DNA of 64,000 nt from Streptomyces griseoflavus (lineage in GTDB: Bacteria; Actinomycetota; Actinomycetes; Streptomycetales; Streptomycetaceae). Under the pieces are notes generated by a model, which ran no database searches, was not told the DNA's origin, and saw nothing but the letters and a program-made list of their open reading frames with translations. Position numbers and translations under genes: made by a program. Location of the stretch: NCBI RefSeq assembly GCF_014649995.1, contig NZ_BMUC01000016.1, positions 20,986-84,985 on the forward strand. The letters run 5' to 3'. Numbering within the stretch: the stretch's first letter is position 1; each line of letters starts with the position of its first letter. Below, one piece after another: positions 1-9,400 of this stretch.

Positions 1-3000
1 GTTCGCGCAGCAGGTCGCGGAGCATGGCGGCGATCTCGTCGAAGCCGCCGGCCGCGTCCTCGGCGGACCGGTGGGCGTCGAGGAGGTCGGTGTGGGCTTC
101 CCGGGCCTGGCGCAACGCCTCGCTGTGGGCGGACAGTTCGGCGGTCGCGGTGCGCAGCAGCGCCTGTGCGTGTCCGGCGTCGGCGGGGGCCAGCTCGTCG
201 GGGAGCGCGGTGTGCGCCTCGCCGTCGTCGGGCGCGAGCCGCTCGGCCTCGCCCCGCAGCCGGCCGAGCTGCTCGCTCGCGCCGGACATCCGGGTCTCCA
301 GGATCTGTACCAGTTCCTCGGCGCGGGCCGCGGCAGCCTGCCGGCTGGGCCCGTCGGAGCCGTCGGGCGACTGCAGCAGCAGCTCCGCGCGCGTGCGGAC
401 CTTGTTGCTGAGCCGGTCCAGCTCGGCGCGGGCGGCACTCTCGTCGCTCTCCGCGCGGGCCTGTTCGGCGCGCAGATCGGCGCCGACGCCCACCTTCTCG
501 TAGACCTGCGACGCGGCACGGTACGCCTCGCGCAGAGCGGGCAGCGACGCCTGCGGGGTCTGCGTGCCGTCCTCGGGCACGTCGTCGGGGGCGCCCGCGA
601 TCTCGGAGCGCTCGGCGCGCAGGGCGCGGGCGGTGCGCCGGGCGTCGTCCGCCGCGCGCTGGGCGCCGCGCCGGTCCTCGTCGGCGGCGCGTGCCCGGTC
701 CAGGCAGGTCTGGGCGCGTGCCTCCGACTCGCTCGCGTCGTCGGCCAGTTCGCGCAGCTTGACCTGCCAGCCGGCCCGTTCGCGCAGCCGGAAGGCGAGT
801 CCCGCGAGGGCGTCGGCCGCGCGCCTGGCCTTCTGCGCGGCCTCCTGGCGCTCGTCGCGGACCCGGGTGGCCTCGACGGCCGTCTCCTCGGCTTCCGCGC
901 GCACGGTGCGTGCCTCGGCCAGTTCGGCCTCCGCCTCCTCGGCGAAGGCGCGTGCCTCGTGCGCCGCCCCGGCCAGTTCGGTGAGCCGTCCGGCGGGGCA
1001 GCCGGTGCGCCAGGAGGTCAGCCGGGCGGCCAGTTCCCGGTCCTTGCCGAGCCGGGCGGCCAGGGAGCGGATCTCCTCGTCCCGTTCGGTGGCCCGGGCG
1101 CGCAGTGTCTGCCGCTCCTCGTCGGCGGCGTGCTCGTCGTGCATGGCCGGGTTCGGCGGTACGAGGAACACCTCGCCGCTGTCCGTGCCGGGTGCCGGCG
1201 TGGGGGCGAGCAGGGCGGCGGCCGTACCGACGGCGACGGCGGACCGGGGCAGCAGGGCGGCGTCGCTCAGCGCCTCACGGGCGCGGAGGTGGGAGCCGGG
1301 GTCGGTGATGATGACGCCGTCGACCAGTTCGGGGCGGGCGGCGAGGACACGCGCGTGGTCGGCCGGGTCGACGGCCTGGGCGAGGTAGCGCCATCCCGGC
1401 AGGGCGGGGATGCCGTGCTCGCCGAGGAACTCGACGGCGGCCAGCACGTCCGGGCCGGGCGGGAGCAGGCCGCCGTCACCGAGGGCGCCGAGGATCCGGG
1501 CGTCGTCCGCGGCGGCGGTGCGCAGGTCGAACAGCTGCCGTTCGGCGGAGGAGACGGCGTCGTCGAGCAGTTCGCGCAGTTCGTCGGCGAAGCGGTCGAG
1601 TTCCTCCGCGGTCAGGGCGCCCTCGCCGGTGGCGCCCGGGGCGTCGTCCTCGGTGCGCGGCGCCGGTACGCCGGCCCGCCGTCCGCCGGAGGCTCCCGGC
1701 AGGCTCAGCAGGTCCGCCAGCCGCTGCTCGGCGGCCAGCGCTTCGGCCGTGCGGCGCTCGCCCTCGTGGGCGCGTTCGGCCGCCGTGGCCGCGTCGGCCG
1801 CGCGGGCCGCGGTGAGTTCGGCGCGGCTCTCGGCGGCGGCCGCCTCCCGCGCGTGTTCGGTGGCCCGGCCGGACGTCTCGCGGGCGGTGTCCCAGGCGGC
1901 GACCGCCGCCTTCTCGGCGTCGCTGGCGGCGAGGGCAGCCCGGGCGGGGTCGGCGTCGGGGGCGCTGTCGTCGAGCCAGCCGGCCCGTACCGCCTCCGCG
2001 GTCTCCTGTTCGACCTCGGTGAGCCGCTGCCGCAGGTGACCGATCTCGCTGCGGGCCCGCTGTGCCTCGGTGGCGGCGGCGGTGGAGTCGCGGTAGGCGC
2101 CGTCGCTGACCTCCTGGAGGGCGGCGGACCGCTCCTCCTGTTCGTTGGCGAGGTTCTCGGCGTTCCGCGCGGCCGCGTGCAGGGCGCGGACCAGGTCGAC
2201 GGCGGCCTTGGCGCGGGCCGCGAGCGCCGGTGCCGCGTCCCGTTCCGCTTCCTGGATCGCGGCGGAGACCCTGGCCACGCGGTCGGCGGCGGCGCGGTGG
2301 CGCAGTACGGCCTCGGCGGCCTGCCAGGCCGAGTACAGGGTGCGCGCGTCGGCGAGTTCGCGCTTCTGCGCGGCGGCGGACTTCTCCGCGGCGGCGAGCG
2401 CCAGGGAGGCGTGCCGGTAGGCGAGTTCGGCGGAGATCAGCGCGCTGTGCTCGCGCGCGGACTCGGCGTGGGTGACGGCGTGCGCGGCCTCGGTGACGCG
2501 CTGGGCCAGGTCGGCGGCGCGGACGCGTTCCCGGGCGCCGCGTGCGGTGAGCCGGCGGGCCAGGGTGCGGGTGCGGCGCTCGGCCGCGGTGTGGATCTCC
2601 CGTGCGCGGGTGCGGGTCTCGGCGACCTCCACGATCCGGCCGAGCAGGTCGACGGATCCGGCGGTGAAGTCGCGTTCGGCCATCAGTTCGGCGCGGCGGC
2701 CCAGTTTGTTGCCGAAACCGCTGACCAGGTCGGCGAGTCCGTCGGTGTCGCGGGTGTCGGTGACGGCGCGCAGCAGCAGGTCGGTGAAGTCGGAGTCCTT
2801 CTTGACCGCGAAGAGGCCGGCGGCCTCACCCTCGTCGGCGTTCATCTCCCGCTGGTAGCGGAAGAGTTCGGGGTCGAGTCCGAGCTCGCCGAGGTGTTCG
2901 GTCCAGCGTTCGTGGATCTCCTCCCAGTGGACCTCCAGGTGCGGGTAGGTCTTGCCGGCCTCGGTCAGGGCGTCGCGGAAGCCCTTCATGGTGCGGCGCC

Positions 3001-3538
3001 GTCCGCGGGCGCCCGACTGGCCCTCGGCGGAGGGCCGTACGGCGGTGGACTCGGCGACGGGGAGGTTGTCGAGGCCGAGGCCGGGGCCGGGGCGCAGCGA
3101 GTACCAGGCCTCGGCGAACTTCCGCGGGTCGCCGGAGACCTGGCGGCCCCGCCACTCGCTGACCTTGCCGACGACGACGCACTCGCCGGTCTGCACGTGC
3201 TGCCACTCCAGCGCCACGTGGCCGCAGTCGTCGGCGAGCAGGAATTTGCGCAGCACGCCGGAGCTGGCGCCGCCGAGGGTGTTGCGGTGGCCCGGGAGCA
3301 TCACGGAGAAGATCAGTTTGAGCAGGACGGACTTCCCGCCGCCGTTCTCCAGGAAGAGCACCCCGGCGGGGGCGGGCCGGCGCGGCGGGCCGACGGGTTC
3401 CTCCTCGAAGAACTCCGCCTGCGTCGGGGCGGGGTCCGGCACCACCCCGCCGACACCGCGCAGGTCGAGAACGGTGTCGGCGTAGCGCGCACCGGCAGGC
3501 CCGATGGAGTAGAGGCGGACCCGGGACAGCTCGTACAT
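1..3538 (-). CDS. SMC-like ATPase, JetC/MksB type (partial, 3' end outside window)
   Basis: The reading frame is open from ATG at 3538 to the window edge, about 1179 codons with no stop seen in the stretches I translated, so the C-terminal part and stop lie off the window. Residues 61-74 read LFLENGGGKSVLLK, an SMC/MukB-type Walker A with G66-G68, K69 and S70. The stretch after it (FSVMLPGHRN) and much of the rest are rich in A, E, R and L, as expected of long coiled coils; window-edge residues read ...AEDAAGGFDEIAAMLRDLL. Two partner genes lie immediately upstream on the same strand (36 bp gap), the order kleisin-like, small partner, SMC seen in mukFEB-, mksFEB- and jetABC-type operons. In Wadjet systems such ATPases extrude loops on plasmid DNA. 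I infer the role from architecture and gene order; family assignment needs a profile search. A jetD-like nuclease would be expected beyond position 1. Confidence 0.6.
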   Translation of the reverse strand, partial: MYELSRVRLYSIGPAGARYADTVLDLRGVGGVVPDPAPTQAEFFEEEPVGPPRRPAPAGVLFLENGGGKSVLLKLIFSVMLPGHRNTLGGASSGVLRKFLLADDCGHVALEWQHVQTGECVVVGKVSEWRGRQVSGDPRKFAEAWYSLRPGPGLGLDNLPVAESTAVRPSAEGQSGARGRRRTMKGFRDALTEAGKTYPHLEVHWEEIHERWTEHLGELGLDPELFRYQREMNADEGEAAGLFAVKKDSDFTDLLLRAVTDTRDTDGLADLVSGFGNKLGRRAELMAERDFTAGSVDLLGRIVEVAETRTRAREIHTAAERRTRTLARRLTARGARERVRAADLAQRVTEAAHAVTHAESAREHSALISAELAYRHASLALAAAEKSAAAQKRELADARTLYSAWQAAEAVLRHRAAADRVARVSAAIQEAERDAAPALAARAKAAVDLVRALHAAARNAENLANEQEERSAALQEVSDGAYRDSTAAATEAQRARSEIGHLRQRLTEVEQETAEAVRAGWLDDSAPDADPARAALAASDAEKAAVAAWDTARETSGRATEHAREAAAAESRAELTAARAADAATAAERAHEGERRTAEALAAEQRLADLLSLPGASGGRRAGVPAPRTEDDAPGATGEGALTAEELDRFADELRELLDDAVSSAERQLFDLRTAAADDARILGALGDGGLLPPGPDVLAAVEFLGEHGIPALPGWRYLAQAVDPADHARVLAARPELVDGVIITDPGSHLRAREALSDAALLPRSAVAVGTAAALLAPTPAPGTDSGEVFLVPPNPAMHDEHAADEERQTLRARATERDEEIRSLAARLGKDRELAARLTSWRTGCPAGRLTELAGAAHEARAFAEEAEAELAEARTVRAEAEETAVEATRVRDERQEAAQKARRAADALAGLAFRLRERAGWQVKLRELADDASESEARAQTCLDRARAADEDRRGAQRAADDARRTARALRAERSEIAGAPDDVPEDGTQTPQASLPALREAYRAASQVYEKVGVGADLRAEQARAESDESAARAELDRLSNKVRTRAELLLQSPDGSDGPSRQAAAARAEELVQILETRMSGASEQLGRLRGEAERLAPDDGEAHTALPDELAPADAGHAQALLRTATAELSAHSEALRQAREAHTDLLDAHRSAEDAAGGFDEIAAMLRDLLRE

Positions 3539-3573
3539 GGCGGACTCTCGTGAGGCTTCGTGAGGTGGGGGGG

Positions 3574-4455
3574 TCAGGCGGAGTGGAACGGCAGGCCGGC
3601 GTCGGCGGCCAGTTCCAGGTCGTCGGTGTCCTCGGGCGGCAGCAGGGTGGGCGTGCCGTCGGTGACGGGGACGACGCCCAGTTCCAGCAGTTCGGCCATG
3701 GCCGCGCCGCCCGCCATGTCGCGGACCTGGAGCTGGTAGCGGGCGGTGGTGCGGTAGGTGCCGCCGTTGTCGTCGCCGGTCCGCTGGAGGAAGCCGGAGT
3801 CGGTGAGGAAGGTGACGGCCTTGGCGACGATGCCGGTGGTGGAGCCCGCGAGGCGGCGCGCGTCCTTGGTGGCGCCGGTGGCGCTGCGTCTGGCCCAGAT
3901 CCGCCAGGCGGCCTCCAGGCCGGGGGCGTCGCTGGCCGGGTCGGTGTTCTCGCCCTGCCGCGCTGCGCGCTCCTCGAGGCGGTGGCATGCCTGGCGGACG
4001 AAGGCGTCGACGCCGTTGACCGTGACGCGGCCGATGTATCCGTCGTCGGCGAGGTCCTCGGGGCGGGGGAAGGCCATGGCGGCGACGGCGAGGTGGGCGA
4101 GGCCGTGCAGGAAGCGGTCGCCGCCGTCGGCGGAGGTGCGGCGCGCGTAGTCGCCCATGCGGACGGCGAAGACGGAGTCCTCGGCGGCGGTGACGGCCAT
4201 GCCGGCGCGCGGGGACACCTCCAGGACGATCAGCCCCAGGCCGGTGGCGACGGCGTCGGCCAGTCGCGCGAAGGGCGGGTCCTCGCGGTAGCGGCGCAGC
4301 AGGTCGGCGTACTCCTGGTCGCGGGCGGGCTGGAGCTTGGGCTGGAGGCCGAAGGCGACGAGCCGGGCCGCGTCGGCGGCGTCGGCGGGCGTGACGGCGG
4401 TGCTCGCCGGTGGGGCCGCGGCCTCCTCTTCACTCCACTCGACGTACTCGGTCAC
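3574..4455 (-). CDS. Small partner of the SMC-like ATPase (JetB/MukE-like candidate)
   Basis: This 293-residue acidic protein starts at GTG 4455, behind an AAGGAG Shine-Dalgarno 8 nt upstream. It lies 50 bp after the JetA-like gene and 36 bp before the SMC-like gene, so the three are surely one operon. No signal peptide or membrane segment is visible. Its middle (residues 130-240) has helical, basic stretches such as KDARRLAGSTTGIVAKAVTF followed by LTDSGFLQRTGDD, which reads like a winged-helix end and fits MukE/MksE/JetB-type proteins that bridge kleisin and SMC. I do not recognise a specific family by sequence; the call rests on position, length and fold-like features. Confidence 0.45.
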   Translation of the reverse strand: MTEYVEWSEEEAAAPPASTAVTPADAADAARLVAFGLQPKLQPARDQEYADLLRRYREDPPFARLADAVATGLGLIVLEVSPRAGMAVTAAEDSVFAVRMGDYARRTSADGGDRFLHGLAHLAVAAMAFPRPEDLADDGYIGRVTVNGVDAFVRQACHRLEERAARQGENTDPASDAPGLEAAWRIWARRSATGATKDARRLAGSTTGIVAKAVTFLTDSGFLQRTGDDNGGTYRTTARYQLQVRDMAGGAAMAELLELGVVPVTDGTPTLLPPEDTDDLELAADAGLPFHSA

Positions 4456-4504
4456 GGTCGGGACTCCTTGCTCCGGGTTGCCTCGGTTCGCGCTGCTGCC
4501 GCGG

Positions 4505-6031
4505 TCATGCCGCCTCCGTCCGGTCCGCGGCCATGCCCGCGGCGTCGAGCAGGGCGGTGCCGACGACGAGGTCGGCGCCGCCGAACTCGGGGTCGTCGAG
4601 CTCGGTGCCGTCGTCCACGGCGAACAGCAGTTTCCGTTCGCCCTGGCGGTAGGCGGTGCCGACCGGCGGGCTGGCGGCGTGGACGGCCAGGAGGGCGACG
4701 AGGTAGGGCAGTTCGGGGTCCCGGCGGCGGGCTTCGGCGAGCAGGCCGGACAGCCGGCGTGGCGCGTCGGCCGGGAGGTCCAGCAGTTCGGTGGCGGCCG
4801 CCAGCTGTTCCTCGCTGAAGCGGCTGTCGTCGGGGGTGGCGATCAGGTCCGGTTCCGGCATCTCGGCGCCGAGGTGTTCCCGCTCCACGGGGGGTGTCAG
4901 CAGGATGTCGACGAGGTCGGCGATCCGGACGGACACCGGGGTGCGCAGTCCGGTGCCGTGGGCGAAGAAGGCGTCGGTGACCCGGGACGCCCGCTCCACG
5001 GGCAGCGGCAGCAGGGGTGCCAGGAGCTGGCCGTACAGGTCGGTGCCGGCGGCCGCGGCGGGGGTGGCGAAGGCCTGCCGGTCCTGTTCGGCGCGGAACA
5101 GCGGGCCGGCCTCCAGCAGCCGGGACTGGAGCTGGGTGTGGCGCCGGATGCAGTCCTTGACGATGTCCACCAGCTCGGCCGCGCGGCGCTTGTGCTCGGG
5201 GTCCTCGGACTCGTCACGGGCCTTGCGGATGTTGGTGAGGATCGCGTTCTCGTGGCGGTAGCGGTCCGCCACGTGGTCGAGGGCCTCGGCGATCATGTCG
5301 GGCACGGTGCTGAGCCAGTCCACCGCGCGGACGTTGCGCCGGGTGGCGTCCAGGGCGCGGCGGAGGGTCTCGGAGTACTGCACGGTCCGGTAGCGGGCCT
5401 GCTCGGCGGCGAGCTGGGCGTCGGCGAGCCGGCCCCGGCTGATCAGCACCTCGAGCTTGACCTCGGCGGCGATCTGCGCGCTGGTGACATCGGTGTCCAG
5501 GGCGCCGACCAGGACGTTGACCGCCTCGTCCGTGGTCCGCAGGTACACGGTGCCGCCGGGGCCGGGGACCTCTTCGATGAGCTTGAAGTCGTAGTCGCGG
5601 CGCACATAGCTGCCGTCCGCCCCGAACACGCCGTACACCGCGCGGAAGCCGCGGTCGACGCTGCCGACGTTGATCAGGTTCTCCAGGACCCAGCGGGCCA
5701 CCCGCTCGTGCTCGCCGGCGGGCCGGCGCGGGGCCTGGGCGGCGATGCGCGGGATGAGCCGGGCCACTATCTGGTCGTGGTCGGCGCCCGTGTCGAAGTC
5801 CATGTTCAGGGTGACGAGGTCGATGCCCGCGAGGGCGATCTCCGCCATGCCGTAGACCGAGTACTCGCCGGCCAGGTTGGCCTTGCGCGCGTCGAGGTCG
5901 TGCAGCGGCGCGGTGCAGGCGAGCGCGCGCAGCCGCCGCGCCAGACCCTCGTCGGCGGCCGGGCCCGGCGCGGGCCGCGGCCCCGCGCTGAGCTGGGGCG
6001 GAACGCTGTCCGTCGATGCAGGCGAAGTCAC
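4505..6031 (-). CDS. Kleisin-like first gene of the SMC operon (JetA/MksF-like candidate)
   Basis: The protein has about 508 residues from GTG 6031. An in-frame TTG at 6061 is possible, but the GTG lies 7 nt after TAGTCT, a plausible -10 box, so a leaderless start is likely. The middle is strongly helical (for example RKARDESEDPEHKRRAAELV and KDCIRRHTQLQSRLLEAG), and the C-terminal third is acidic with IADLVDILLTPP and a predicted small domain. No catalytic motif is visible. Length and first position in a three-gene operon with an SMC ATPase match JetA/MksF/MukF kleisins (about 450-520 residues). It is alternatively an uncharacterised actinobacterial family; I infer function only from context. 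Confidence 0.45.
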   Translation of the reverse strand: MTSPASTDSVPPQLSAGPRPAPGPAADEGLARRLRALACTAPLHDLDARKANLAGEYSVYGMAEIALAGIDLVTLNMDFDTGADHDQIVARLIPRIAAQAPRRPAGEHERVARWVLENLINVGSVDRGFRAVYGVFGADGSYVRRDYDFKLIEEVPGPGGTVYLRTTDEAVNVLVGALDTDVTSAQIAAEVKLEVLISRGRLADAQLAAEQARYRTVQYSETLRRALDATRRNVRAVDWLSTVPDMIAEALDHVADRYRHENAILTNIRKARDESEDPEHKRRAAELVDIVKDCIRRHTQLQSRLLEAGPLFRAEQDRQAFATPAAAAGTDLYGQLLAPLLPLPVERASRVTDAFFAHGTGLRTPVSVRIADLVDILLTPPVEREHLGAEMPEPDLIATPDDSRFSEEQLAAATELLDLPADAPRRLSGLLAEARRRDPELPYLVALLAVHAASPPVGTAYRQGERKLLFAVDDGTELDDPEFGGADLVVGTALLDAAGMAADRTEAA

Positions 6032-6136
6032 GGTGCACAGACTAGGTCCTCGGTCTGACAAGGACCCAAACGAGGCAGATGGGGTCCGGCGTCACGGTTG
6101 TCGCACCGTGGCCCCGCGCCCGGCCGGGGGCCGGTT

Positions 6137-6841
6137 TCAGCCGCCCTGTCCGTCCTCCCCCACCCTGCGCCGGTACACCTCCAGCACCCGCTCCAGCGAG
6201 ACGTCGAGGTAGGCCGCGAGCAGGTGCTCGGCCCGTTCGCGGTCACCGGCCCGGAGGGCGTCCAGGATCTCGACATTTCGTGCGATGTACGGTTCGTGGA
6301 GCTTCCGGGGCTCGTCCACCACGTGGAAGGCGAGGCGGAGTTCGGCGAAGACGCTGCGCATCAGCTCGTCGGTGCGCTCGCCGCCGGCCAGCGCCACCAG
6401 TTCCCGGTGGAAGTGGATGTTGGCCGTGCCCACACCTTTCCAGTCACCTTCGCGCGCCGCCCGGCGCCCTCGTTCCACCGCCCCGGCGAGTCCGTCGAGC
6501 GGGTAGGGCGGGTCGCCGAGGCCGCGCACGACCGCGCACTCGACGAGCCTGCGGGTGCGGTATATGTCCTCGACGTCCTCGACGGTCAGGACCCGCACGA
6601 ACACGCCCCGGTTCAGCTCGTGGACGAGCAGCCGCTCGTGGGTGAGCAGCCGGAACGCCTCGCGCAGCGTGTTGCGCGAGACGCCGAGAGCGCCGCCGAT
6701 GCCGTCCTCCGACAGGCGGGTCCCCGGGGGGAAGTACCCCTCGGCGATCCGGCTCCTGAGGATGTCCGCGACCCGCTCGGCGGTGCTGGTGCGGCCCAAC
6801 AGGGCGCGGTCCTCGGCCAGTCCGCTCAGCTGCTCCGTCAT
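6137..6841 (-). CDS. GntR-family (FadR/FCD subfamily) transcriptional regulator
   Basis: The protein has 234 residues. Residues 18-85 form the GntR winged helix: [20 protein letters not shown], then [22 protein letters not shown]-terminal all-helical FCD domain of about 130 residues binds an acidic effector in this subfamily. The gene is divergent from the DUF1445-pxpABC cluster and shares a 19-bp perfect palindrome with it (6890-6908), so it most likely represses that cluster and itself. The effector is plausibly 5-oxoproline or a related amino acid, which is inference. In Bacillus the corresponding ycs/kip cluster carries an IclR-type regulator (KipR), so the regulator class differs here. 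Confidence 0.85.
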   Translation of the reverse strand: MTEQLSGLAEDRALLGRTSTAERVADILRSRIAEGYFPPGTRLSEDGIGGALGVSRNTLREAFRLLTHERLLVHELNRGVFVRVLTVEDVEDIYRTRRLVECAVVRGLGDPPYPLDGLAGAVERGRRAAREGDWKGVGTANIHFHRELVALAGGERTDELMRSVFAELRLAFHVVDEPRKLHEPYIARNVEILDALRAGDRERAEHLLAAYLDVSLERVLEVYRRRVGEDGQGG

Positions 6842-6889
6842 GCCCGGAATTCAACCGCACCCGGAAGGACGAGACAACGGGGGTATTGA

Positions 6890-6908
6890 AGGATCGTTCA
6901 ACGATCCT
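6890..6908. promoter_or_regulatory. Palindromic operator for the GntR regulator
   Basis: A perfect inverted repeat AGGATCGTT-C-AACGATCCT sits 48 bp upstream of the GntR start and in front of the oxoproline genes. Nested with it is TTGAAGGATCGTTCAA (6886-6901), whose outer TTGAA/TTCAA arms also match. FadR-type GntR proteins bind short palindromes of this kind. The position between divergent genes supports joint control of both directions. Confidence 0.7.
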
Positions 6909-7127
6909 CTACCTTGCTGCGCACGGCACGGCACGGCTCGTCTCCTCCCGCACCCTTCGTCCTCCCTCTGCGAGGTGCCCATGAGCGCGACCCCTCCACC
7001 GAAGGCCCCGACCGACGAGGAACGCCCCGCGGCGCCCGTACTCCCGCACGGAGACGGGGCGTTCGGGAACGGCATCGCGGCCCTGGCACTGCCGGGGCCG
7101 GCCGGAGACGTGCGGGAGGGAACTCGG

Positions 7128-7976
7128 GTGAGGCCCACCGACGACCGCACGCCCACCGTCGTGCCCGACCGCCCGGTGGCCCTCACCGACGAGCACGCGC
7201 GTGAGTGGAGTCCGCGCGCGGCGCGTGCCCGCTTCCGGGAAGGTCTGGCGGGTCCCACGGCCGGAGTGGCCACGGGGCACACACAGGCCAACCTCGTGTC
7301 GGTGCCGGCCGACTGGGCGTACGACATGCTGCTGTTCTGCCAGCGCAATCCCAAGCCGTGTCCGGTCCTGGACGTCACCGACGCCGGTTCGCCGGCCACC
7401 GTACTCGCCGCGGACGCCGACCTGCGCACCGATCTGCCGCGCTACCGGGTGTGGGAGCACGGCGAGCTGGTGGACGAGCCGACGGACGTACGGGCGCACT
7501 GGCGCGGCGACCTGGTGTCGTTCCTCATCGGCTGCAGCTTCACGTTCGAATGGGCGCTGACAGCGGCGGGGGTCCCGGTCCGGCACCTCGAGCAGGGCCG
7601 CAACGTCCCCATGTACGTGACGAGTTGGCAGTGCCGCCCGGCGGGGCGCCTGAGCGGTCCGATGGTGGTGTCGATGCGCCCGGTACCGCCCGGGCGGCTG
7701 TCCGCCGCGATCCGGGAGAGCAGCCTGCTGCCCGCGGTGCACGGGGGTCCCGTGCACTGCGGGGACCCCTTCGGGCTGGGCATCGACGACCTCGGCCGAC
7801 CGGACTTCGGCGATGCGGTGGACTTCGAGCCGGACGACATCCCGGTGTTCTGGGCCTGCGGAGTCACCCCGCAGGCCGCCGTCATGGCCTCCCGCCCGCC
7901 GTTCGCCATCACGCACGCACCGGGACAGATGTTCCTCAGCGACGCCCGGGACGAGCAGTTCCGCGTGGTGGTGTGA
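7128..7976 (+). CDS. DUF1445 (YcsI/UPF0317) protein, D-glutamate cyclase-like putative hydro-lyase
   Basis: The product has 282 residues from GTG 7128, which has a GGGAGGG Shine-Dalgarno. An in-frame ATG at 6981 with GAGG would add 49 weakly conserved residues, and family members are usually about 260-280 long. The family core is clear: [44 protein letters not shown] and the C-terminal [12 protein letters not shown]. Mammalian DGLUCY, which carries this domain, cyclises D-glutamate to 5-oxo-D-proline; bacterial members commonly sit beside pxpABC, as here (39 bp before pxpA). It probably supplies or handles oxoproline-type compounds, but its activity in bacteria is an inference. Confidence 0.85.
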   Translation: MRPTDDRTPTVVPDRPVALTDEHAREWSPRAARARFREGLAGPTAGVATGHTQANLVSVPADWAYDMLLFCQRNPKPCPVLDVTDAGSPATVLAADADLRTDLPRYRVWEHGELVDEPTDVRAHWRGDLVSFLIGCSFTFEWALTAAGVPVRHLEQGRNVPMYVTSWQCRPAGRLSGPMVVSMRPVPPGRLSAAIRESSLLPAVHGGPVHCGDPFGLGIDDLGRPDFGDAVDFEPDDIPVFWACGVTPQAAVMASRPPFAITHAPGQMFLSDARDEQFRVVV

Positions 7977-8015
7977 CGGACCCGCCCGAGCACGAACAGG
8001 AGAAGCGAGGAACCC

Positions 8016-8774
8016 ATGACCCCGATCGATCTGAACGCCGACCTCGGCGAAGGCTTCGGCCGCTGGCGCCTCACCGACGACGAGCGGCTGCTGTCCGTCG
8101 TCACCAGCGCCAACGTGGCCTGCGGTTTCCACGCCGGGGACGCGGCCACCATGCGCCGGGTGTGCGAGCTCGCGGCCGAGCGGGGGGTGCGGATCGGCGC
8201 CCAGGTCTCCTACCGGGACCTCGCGGGGTTCGGGAGGCGCGCGATGGACGTGCCGCCGGCCGAGCTGACGGCGGAAGTCGCCTACCAGATCGGCGCCCTG
8301 GAGGTGTTCGCCCGCGCGGCGGGTTCCCGCGTGGCGTACGTCAAGCCGCACGGAGCGCTCTACAACCGGGTCGTGCGCGACGAGGAGCAGGCCCGCGCGG
8401 TGGTCGACGGGGTGGTCCTGGCGGACGCCGGGCTGCCGGTGCTCGGCCTGCCCGGTTCCCGTCTGCTGGAACTGGCCGGGAAGGCGGGCCTGCCGGTGGT
8501 CACGGAGGCGTTCGCCGACCGGGCGTACACCGACGAGGGCGCGTTGGTGCCGCGCCGTGAGGAGGGTTCCGTGATCACCGACCCGGAGTCCGTCGTGGCG
8601 CGCTCGGTGGACCTGGCCCGCCGCGCGGAGGTCACCGCGCGGTCCGGGCGGCTCATCGAGGTGCGGGCGCGCTCCTTGTGCCTGCACGGGGACACGCCCG
8701 GCGCGGTGGACCTGGCACGGCGGGTGCGTACGGCGCTGGAGGCGGCCGGGGCCCGGGTGGAGGCGTTCGCATGA
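8016..8774 (+). CDS. pxpA: 5-oxoprolinase subunit A (LamB/YcsF family)
   Basis: This 252-residue protein opens with the family signature DLNADLGEGFGRW and carries ANVACGFHAGD and VKPHGALYN, typical of LamB/YcsF proteins. PxpA acts with PxpB and PxpC to hydrolyse 5-oxoproline (pyroglutamate) to glutamate at the cost of ATP, removing a spontaneous damage product of glutamine and glutamate. The start has a GAGGAA Shine-Dalgarno. The gene overlaps pxpB by 4 bp (ATGA), implying translational coupling. The enzyme is cytoplasmic; no signal sequence is present. Confidence 0.93.
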   Translation: MTPIDLNADLGEGFGRWRLTDDERLLSVVTSANVACGFHAGDAATMRRVCELAAERGVRIGAQVSYRDLAGFGRRAMDVPPAELTAEVAYQIGALEVFARAAGSRVAYVKPHGALYNRVVRDEEQARAVVDGVVLADAGLPVLGLPGSRLLELAGKAGLPVVTEAFADRAYTDEGALVPRREEGSVITDPESVVARSVDLARRAEVTARSGRLIEVRARSLCLHGDTPGAVDLARRVRTALEAAGARVEAFA

Positions 8775-9400
8775 GGGTGCTGCCCGTCGGTGAGGACGCC
8801 CTGCTCGTCGAGGTCTCCACCGGCGACGAGGCGCAGGCGCTCCACGCGGAGCTGCTGCGGCGCCGCGCGGAGGGCTCGCTGCCGGCCGGTGAGATCGTGC
8901 CCGCGGCCCGTACGGTGCTGCTCGACGGCGTGACCGAGCCCGGCCGGCTGGCCGCCGAACTGGCCGCCCTGCGGCTGCCGCCGGTGCCCGCGCGTGCGGC
9001 GGAGACGGTCGAGATACCGGTGCGCTACGACGGACCGGATCTGGCCGACGTCGCCGCGCACTGGGGTGTTCCCGTCCGGGAGGTGGCGCGTGTGCACGCG
9101 GCGGCCGAGTTCCGTGTCGCCTTCTGCGGGTTCGCTCCCGGTTTCGGATATCTCACCGGTCTGCCGTCGCACTACGACGTGCCCCGCAGGCCGACTCCGC
9201 GCACGGCCGTCCCCGCCGGTTCGGTGGCTCTGGCGGGCCCCTACACGGGTGTGTACCCGCGGTCGTCCCCCGGGGGCTGGCGGCTGATCGGCACGACCGA
9301 CCTCACGCTGTGGGACCCCGCGCGGGTGCCGGCGGCGCTGCTCTCCCCGGGCACGCGCGTGCGCTTCGTCCCGGTGCCGGCGACGGGGCGCGCGGCATGA
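8771..9400 (+). CDS. pxpB: 5-oxoprolinase subunit B (KipI/allophanate hydrolase subunit 1 family)
   Basis: The 209-residue protein is clearly of the AHS1 family: EIPVRYDGPDLADVA, then FAPGFGYLTGLP and the C-terminal PGGWRLIGTTDL. It starts at ATG 8771 overlapping the pxpA stop, and its own stop overlaps the pxpC start, so the three subunits are made together. In Bacillus the homologue KipI also inhibits sporulation kinase KinA, but the ancestral and widespread role is as part of the 5-oxoprolinase complex. The domain is full length. Confidence 0.92.
   Translation: MRVLPVGEDALLVEVSTGDEAQALHAELLRRRAEGSLPAGEIVPAARTVLLDGVTEPGRLAAELAALRLPPVPARAAETVEIPVRYDGPDLADVAAHWGVPVREVARVHAAAEFRVAFCGFAPGFGYLTGLPSHYDVPRRPTPRTAVPAGSVALAGPYTGVYPRSSPGGWRLIGTTDLTLWDPARVPAALLSPGTRVRFVPVPATGRAA

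Noticed and set aside
71-3553. Plus-strand open frame of 1160 codons
   Set aside because: It is opposite the SMC-like gene. Its composition (Gly, Ala, Val, Arg) is that of a high-GC antisense shadow, and no domain is visible.
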